26,282 nucleotides of DNA from DASSKF01 sp035690725 (GTDB taxonomy: Bacteria; Actinomycetota; Actinomycetes; Actinomycetales; Dermatophilaceae): contig DASSKF010000083.1 in the NCBI GenBank assembly GCA_035690725.1, positions 1 to 26,282 of the forward strand, written 5' to 3'. The notes beneath the pieces are model-generated. The model worked only from the letters and a program-made list of their open reading frames with translations, was not told where the DNA came from and did not search any database. The translations under genes and the position numbers were made by a program. Positions 23,466-26,282 of the stretch are shown here, piece by piece (position 1 is the first letter of the stretch; each line of letters opens with the position of its first letter).

Positions 23466-24593
23466 TCAGTGGTGGTGCATCGGCCCGCCGGTGTCCGACA
23501 GCCGGTCCCCCTCACCACCCCAGCGCAGGGCGATGATCTCGGCGGCCACGCTCACCGCGGTCTCCTCCGGGGTCCGCCCGCCGAGGTCGAGGCCGATGGG
23601 GCTCGACATCCGCGCCAGCTCCTCGTCGGTCAGCCCGGCCTCCTTCAGCCGGGTCAGGCGGTCCTCGTGGGTGCGGCGCGAGCCCATGGCCCCGACGTAG
23701 CCCACCTCCGGGAGCCGGAGCGCCACCTCGAGCAGCGGCACGTCGAACTTCGGGTCGTGGGTGAGGACGCACAGGACGGTCCGCTCGTCGATGTGCCCGG
23801 CCTCGGCCTCCCGGGCGAGGTAGCGGTGCGGCCACTCGACGACCACCTCGTCCGCAGACGGGAAGCGGGTCCGGGTGGCGAAGACCGGGCGGGCGTCGCA
23901 CACCGTCACCCGGTAACCGAGGAACGAGCCGATGCGGGCCACGGCGGCGGCGAAGTCGATCGCGCCGAACACCACCATCCGGGGCGCCGGCGCGAAGGAC
24001 TGGACGAACACGCGCATCCCCTCGCCGCGCCGCTCCCCGTCCGGGCCGTACTCGAGGGTGTCCGTGCGGCCCGCCGCGAGCAGGCCCAGCGCGTCGTCCG
24101 CGACCGCGTCGTCCGCCCGCGACGAGCCGACACCGCCGGTCACCTGTGGCGGCTCCCCGGGCCGCACCGTCATGCGGGCACCCACCCGGCGGCCGTCCGG
24201 GTGGGCGATGACGGTGGCAACGGCCACCGGCCGGTCGGCCGCGATGTCGGCGGCCACCTCGTCGAGGTCGGGGAAGACCTGCCGGTCGACCTTCTCGACG
24301 AAGATGTCGATGATCCCGCCGCACGTGAGGCCGACGGCGAACGCGTCGTCGTCGCTGACGCCGTAGCGCTGCAGCACCGACGTGTCCGAGCCCAGCACCT
24401 CCTGCCCGAGCTCGTAGACGGCACCCTCGACGCACCCGCCGGAGACGCTGCCGGCGACCGTCCCGTCCTCGGCGACGACCATGGCGGCGCCTGGTTGCCG
24501 GGGGGCGGAGGAGAAGGTCGCCACCACGGTCCCGACGGCGACCGACTCGCCGGTCCTCCACCGCTCCATCAGCTCGTCCAGCACGTCACGCAC
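23466..24593 (-). CDS. coxF: XdhC/CoxF-family molybdenum cofactor maturation protein
   Basis: This 375-residue protein has the N-terminal XdhC_CoxI domain (GSVSGGCVEGAVYELGQEVL, LTCGGIIDIFVEKV) and the C-terminal Rossmann domain (APRMVVFGAIDFAAAVARIG, CDARPVFATRTRFPSADEVV, GYVGAMGSRRTHEDRL). Family members bind the molybdenum cofactor, protect its sulfurated form and deliver it to the hydroxylase. The Cys in SGGC and LTCGG are candidate cofactor or sulfur contacts. The GTG start lies inside the coxE gene with an eight-base overlap, and GGAGGT eight bases upstream supports it. The C-terminus ends in three His. Its place before coxSLM fits a maturation role. Confidence 0.92.
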   Translation of the reverse strand: MRDVLDELMERWRTGESVAVGTVVATFSSAPRQPGAAMVVAEDGTVAGSVSGGCVEGAVYELGQEVLGSDTSVLQRYGVSDDDAFAVGLTCGGIIDIFVEKVDRQVFPDLDEVAADIAADRPVAVATVIAHPDGRRVGARMTVRPGEPPQVTGGVGSSRADDAVADDALGLLAAGRTDTLEYGPDGERRGEGMRVFVQSFAPAPRMVVFGAIDFAAAVARIGSFLGYRVTVCDARPVFATRTRFPSADEVVVEWPHRYLAREAEAGHIDERTVLCVLTHDPKFDVPLLEVALRLPEVGYVGAMGSRRTHEDRLTRLKEAGLTDEELARMSSPIGLDLGGRTPEETAVSVAAEIIALRWGGEGDRLSDTGGPMHHH

Positions 24594-25734
24594 GGGCCAC
24601 CACCTCCAGGAGCTGCGCGAACGTCGCGAGGCTGTGCCCCGCCAGGAAGTCGTCGACGAACGGCAGGGCCGCCATCATCCCCGCCTGGACCGGCTGGTAG
24701 CCGGCCTTTCCGGCGTGCGGATTGACCCAGACCAGCCGGTGCGCAAGCCGGGCCAGCCGCTGCACCTGCTCGCCCAGCAGTGCCGTGTCGCCACGCTCCC
24801 AGCCGTCGCTGGCCAGCACGACCACGGCACCGCGCGCCGTCCCCCGCTGCCCCCACCGGTCGCAGAACACCTTGAGCGTCTCCCCCAGCCGGGTGCCGCC
24901 GGACCAGTCCGGCACCGTCTGCCCGGCGCGGTTGACCGCCCGCGCCGGGTCCCGCAGCCGCATCGCGTCGGTGACCCGGGTCAGGCGCGTCCCCACCGTG
25001 AAGACCTCGACCGCGGAGCCCAGCTGCGCGGTGACGACGTGGGCCACCCGCAACAGGGTGTCGGCGTAGGGCGCCATGGAGCCGGACACGTCGACCAGCA
25101 GCACGACGCGACGGGGCCGCCGGGTGCGCCGTCGGTGCCGTAGCCGGCTCGGCTCCCCGACGTGGCGCAGCTGGGCCCGCAGGGTGGCGCGTGCGTCGAC
25201 GGTGCCTCGCCGCGCCGGTGCGGTCCGCGGCCGCAGCCGCAGCGGCGCGCGCGGGTGCAGCGCGGCCAGCAGGCGGGCCAGCTCGGCCCGCTCCTCGGGT
25301 CCGAGGGTGGCCACGTCCCGGTGCCGGAGCCGCTCGACGTCGCTCGCCAGCGCCGCGACCGCCAGCGGGGACCCGCCGGGCCGCTCCCAGCCCTCGCCGT
25401 CCTCGAGGGCCGCCCGGCGCACCACCACGGAACGTCGCGGCTCCTGCTGCCCGGGCTCGGTGTCGGCCGGCGCGAACCAGGCGTGGTGCACCCGCTCCAG
25501 GGTCGCGACGTCGTCCGGCCCGGCACACAGGGTGGCGTGGGCCGCCCAGTAGATCGCCTCCGGCGTGCCGGCCCCCAGGGCGGCCACCGCGGCCAGGAAG
25601 GACTGCGTGCGCGCGGGCGTGACCGGCATACCGGCCGCTCGGAGGGCACCCGCGAAGGCGACCAGCAGGCGGTCGGTGCCCGCGGCCGCGGTCAGCTCCT
25701 CGGGGGTGGGCGGTGGGGACACGGGCGTGGGCAC
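24586..25734 (-). CDS. coxE: CoxE-type von Willebrand factor A protein
   Basis: This 382-residue protein has an N-terminal helical region (1-200) and a C-terminal vWA domain. The metal-ion-dependent adhesion site is complete: DVSGS (D215, S217, S219), a conserved Thr in SGGTRLGET and an Asp in LASDGWERGD. The 190-212 segment is strongly basic. In cox systems the vWA protein works with the CoxD AAA+ ATPase to rebuild the active-site metal cluster of CoxL; that is family knowledge. It starts one base after the coxD stop with GTG, and ends overlapping coxF. This tight packing implies one transcript. Confidence 0.92.
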   Translation of the reverse strand: MPTPVSPPPTPEELTAAAGTDRLLVAFAGALRAAGMPVTPARTQSFLAAVAALGAGTPEAIYWAAHATLCAGPDDVATLERVHHAWFAPADTEPGQQEPRRSVVVRRAALEDGEGWERPGGSPLAVAALASDVERLRHRDVATLGPEERAELARLLAALHPRAPLRLRPRTAPARRGTVDARATLRAQLRHVGEPSRLRHRRRTRRPRRVVLLVDVSGSMAPYADTLLRVAHVVTAQLGSAVEVFTVGTRLTRVTDAMRLRDPARAVNRAGQTVPDWSGGTRLGETLKVFCDRWGQRGTARGAVVVLASDGWERGDTALLGEQVQRLARLAHRLVWVNPHAGKAGYQPVQAGMMAALPFVDDFLAGHSLATFAQLLEVVARA

Positions 25735-25735
25735 C

Positions 25736-26282
25736 TCACACCGCCAGGATCCGGTCCATCCGCTGGAGCACCCGGTCGGTGTCCTCCCGGTACTTCAGGA
25801 CCGTGCCGAGCGTCGCCGCGGCGACCTGCGGGGTGAGGTCGGCGCAGCCGAGCGCGGCCAGGGCCTGGGTCCAGTCGAGGGTCTCGGCCACGCCGGGCAC
25901 CTTGAGCAGGTCCGTCTCCTCGCGGATGCGGTGCACCGCCGTGGCGACCTGCTCGGCAAGGGCCGTCGACACCTCCGGCATGCGGCTGCGCACGATGTCG
26001 ACCTCCCGCTCGAGCCCGGGGTGCTCCACCCAGTGGTAGAGGCAGCGCCGCTTCAGGGCGTCGGCGAGGTCCCGGGTGCGGTTCGAGGTGAGCACGACCA
26101 CCGGCGGAGTGCTCGTCCGCACGGTGCCCAGCTCGGGGATCGTGACCTGCCCGGTCGAGAGCACCTCGAGCAGGAACGCCTCGAACTCGTCGTCGGCCCG
26201 GTCGATCTCGTCGACGAGCAGCACCGCCGGGCTCTCCCGCAGGGCCCGCAGGATCGGCCGGGCGAGCAGGTAGCGCTCGTCG
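25736..26282 (-). CDS. coxD: CoxD-type MoxR AAA+ ATPase, C-terminal part (runs past the window edge)
   Basis: About 181 C-terminal residues are visible, and the frame is open to the window end (DERYLLARPILRALRESPA first). Walker B is AVLLVDEIDRADDEFEAFLLE, sensor 1 is VVLTSNRTRDLADALKRRC, and the tail is the usual MoxR lid (RMPEVSTALAEQVATAVHRI onward). Walker A must lie outside. The DEIDRADDEFEAFLLE and LKRRCLYHWVEHP wording is CoxD-like. The ATPase is thought to act as a chaperone with CoxE during maturation of the hydroxylase active site. This is the most upstream visible gene of the operon; whether transport or regulatory genes precede it cannot be seen. Confidence 0.92.
   Translation of the reverse strand, partial: DERYLLARPILRALRESPAVLLVDEIDRADDEFEAFLLEVLSTGQVTIPELGTVRTSTPPVVVLTSNRTRDLADALKRRCLYHWVEHPGLEREVDIVRSRMPEVSTALAEQVATAVHRIREETDLLKVPGVAETLDWTQALAALGCADLTPQVAAATLGTVLKYREDTDRVLQRMDRILAV

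Overview
The window comes from a high-GC Gram-positive chromosome, most likely an actinobacterium of the Intrasporangiaceae/Nocardioides kind. This is an inference from codon use with G/C in nearly every third position, frequent GTG starts, AGGAGG-type ribosome sites, apparently leaderless promoters and the protein families present. No rRNA, tRNA or CRISPR array is visible.

Positions 1-906 are mobile-element debris. The first 23 bases look like the first codons of an ISL3-type transposase reading leftward. A perfect 17-bp inverted repeat folds over its ribosome site and start codon. Next come two related hairpins in a stretch without a convincing gene, then a frameshifted N-terminal scrap of an IS256/Mutator transposase that touches the stop codon of the next gene.

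Positions 907-13088 hold mostly single genes. An MMPL exporter is divergent from a MarR repressor across a 64-bp operator/promoter region. Two DUF1990-type proteins converge on one hairpin. Then come a conserved small protein, an APC permease resembling aspartate:proton symporters, an ASCH-domain protein, a lipoprotein divergent from a secreted GH12-like protein, a MOSC protein, a 50-residue Cys-containing protein, an SDR reductase and a divergent patatin-like phospholipase.

Positions 13143-14209 are a NupC nucleoside transporter broken by four frameshifts and apparently two internal deletions. An intact tandem universal stress protein follows, converging on a leftward MFS transporter/S9 oligopeptidase pair.

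Positions 18719-26282 are one leftward molybdenum hydroxylase operon, transcribed coxD (cut by the window edge) - coxE - coxF/xdhC - coxS - coxL - coxM - coxG. Most junctions overlap or are separated by a few bases. CoxS supplies two 2Fe-2S clusters, CoxM the FAD and CoxL the molybdenum site. CoxD, CoxE and CoxF are maturation factors, and CoxG is a lipid-binding-fold protein with a C-terminal membrane helix. The CoxL active-site loop is AYRGAGR and the structural gene order is S-L-M. Both mark form II, so the true substrate (CO or another compound) is uncertain.
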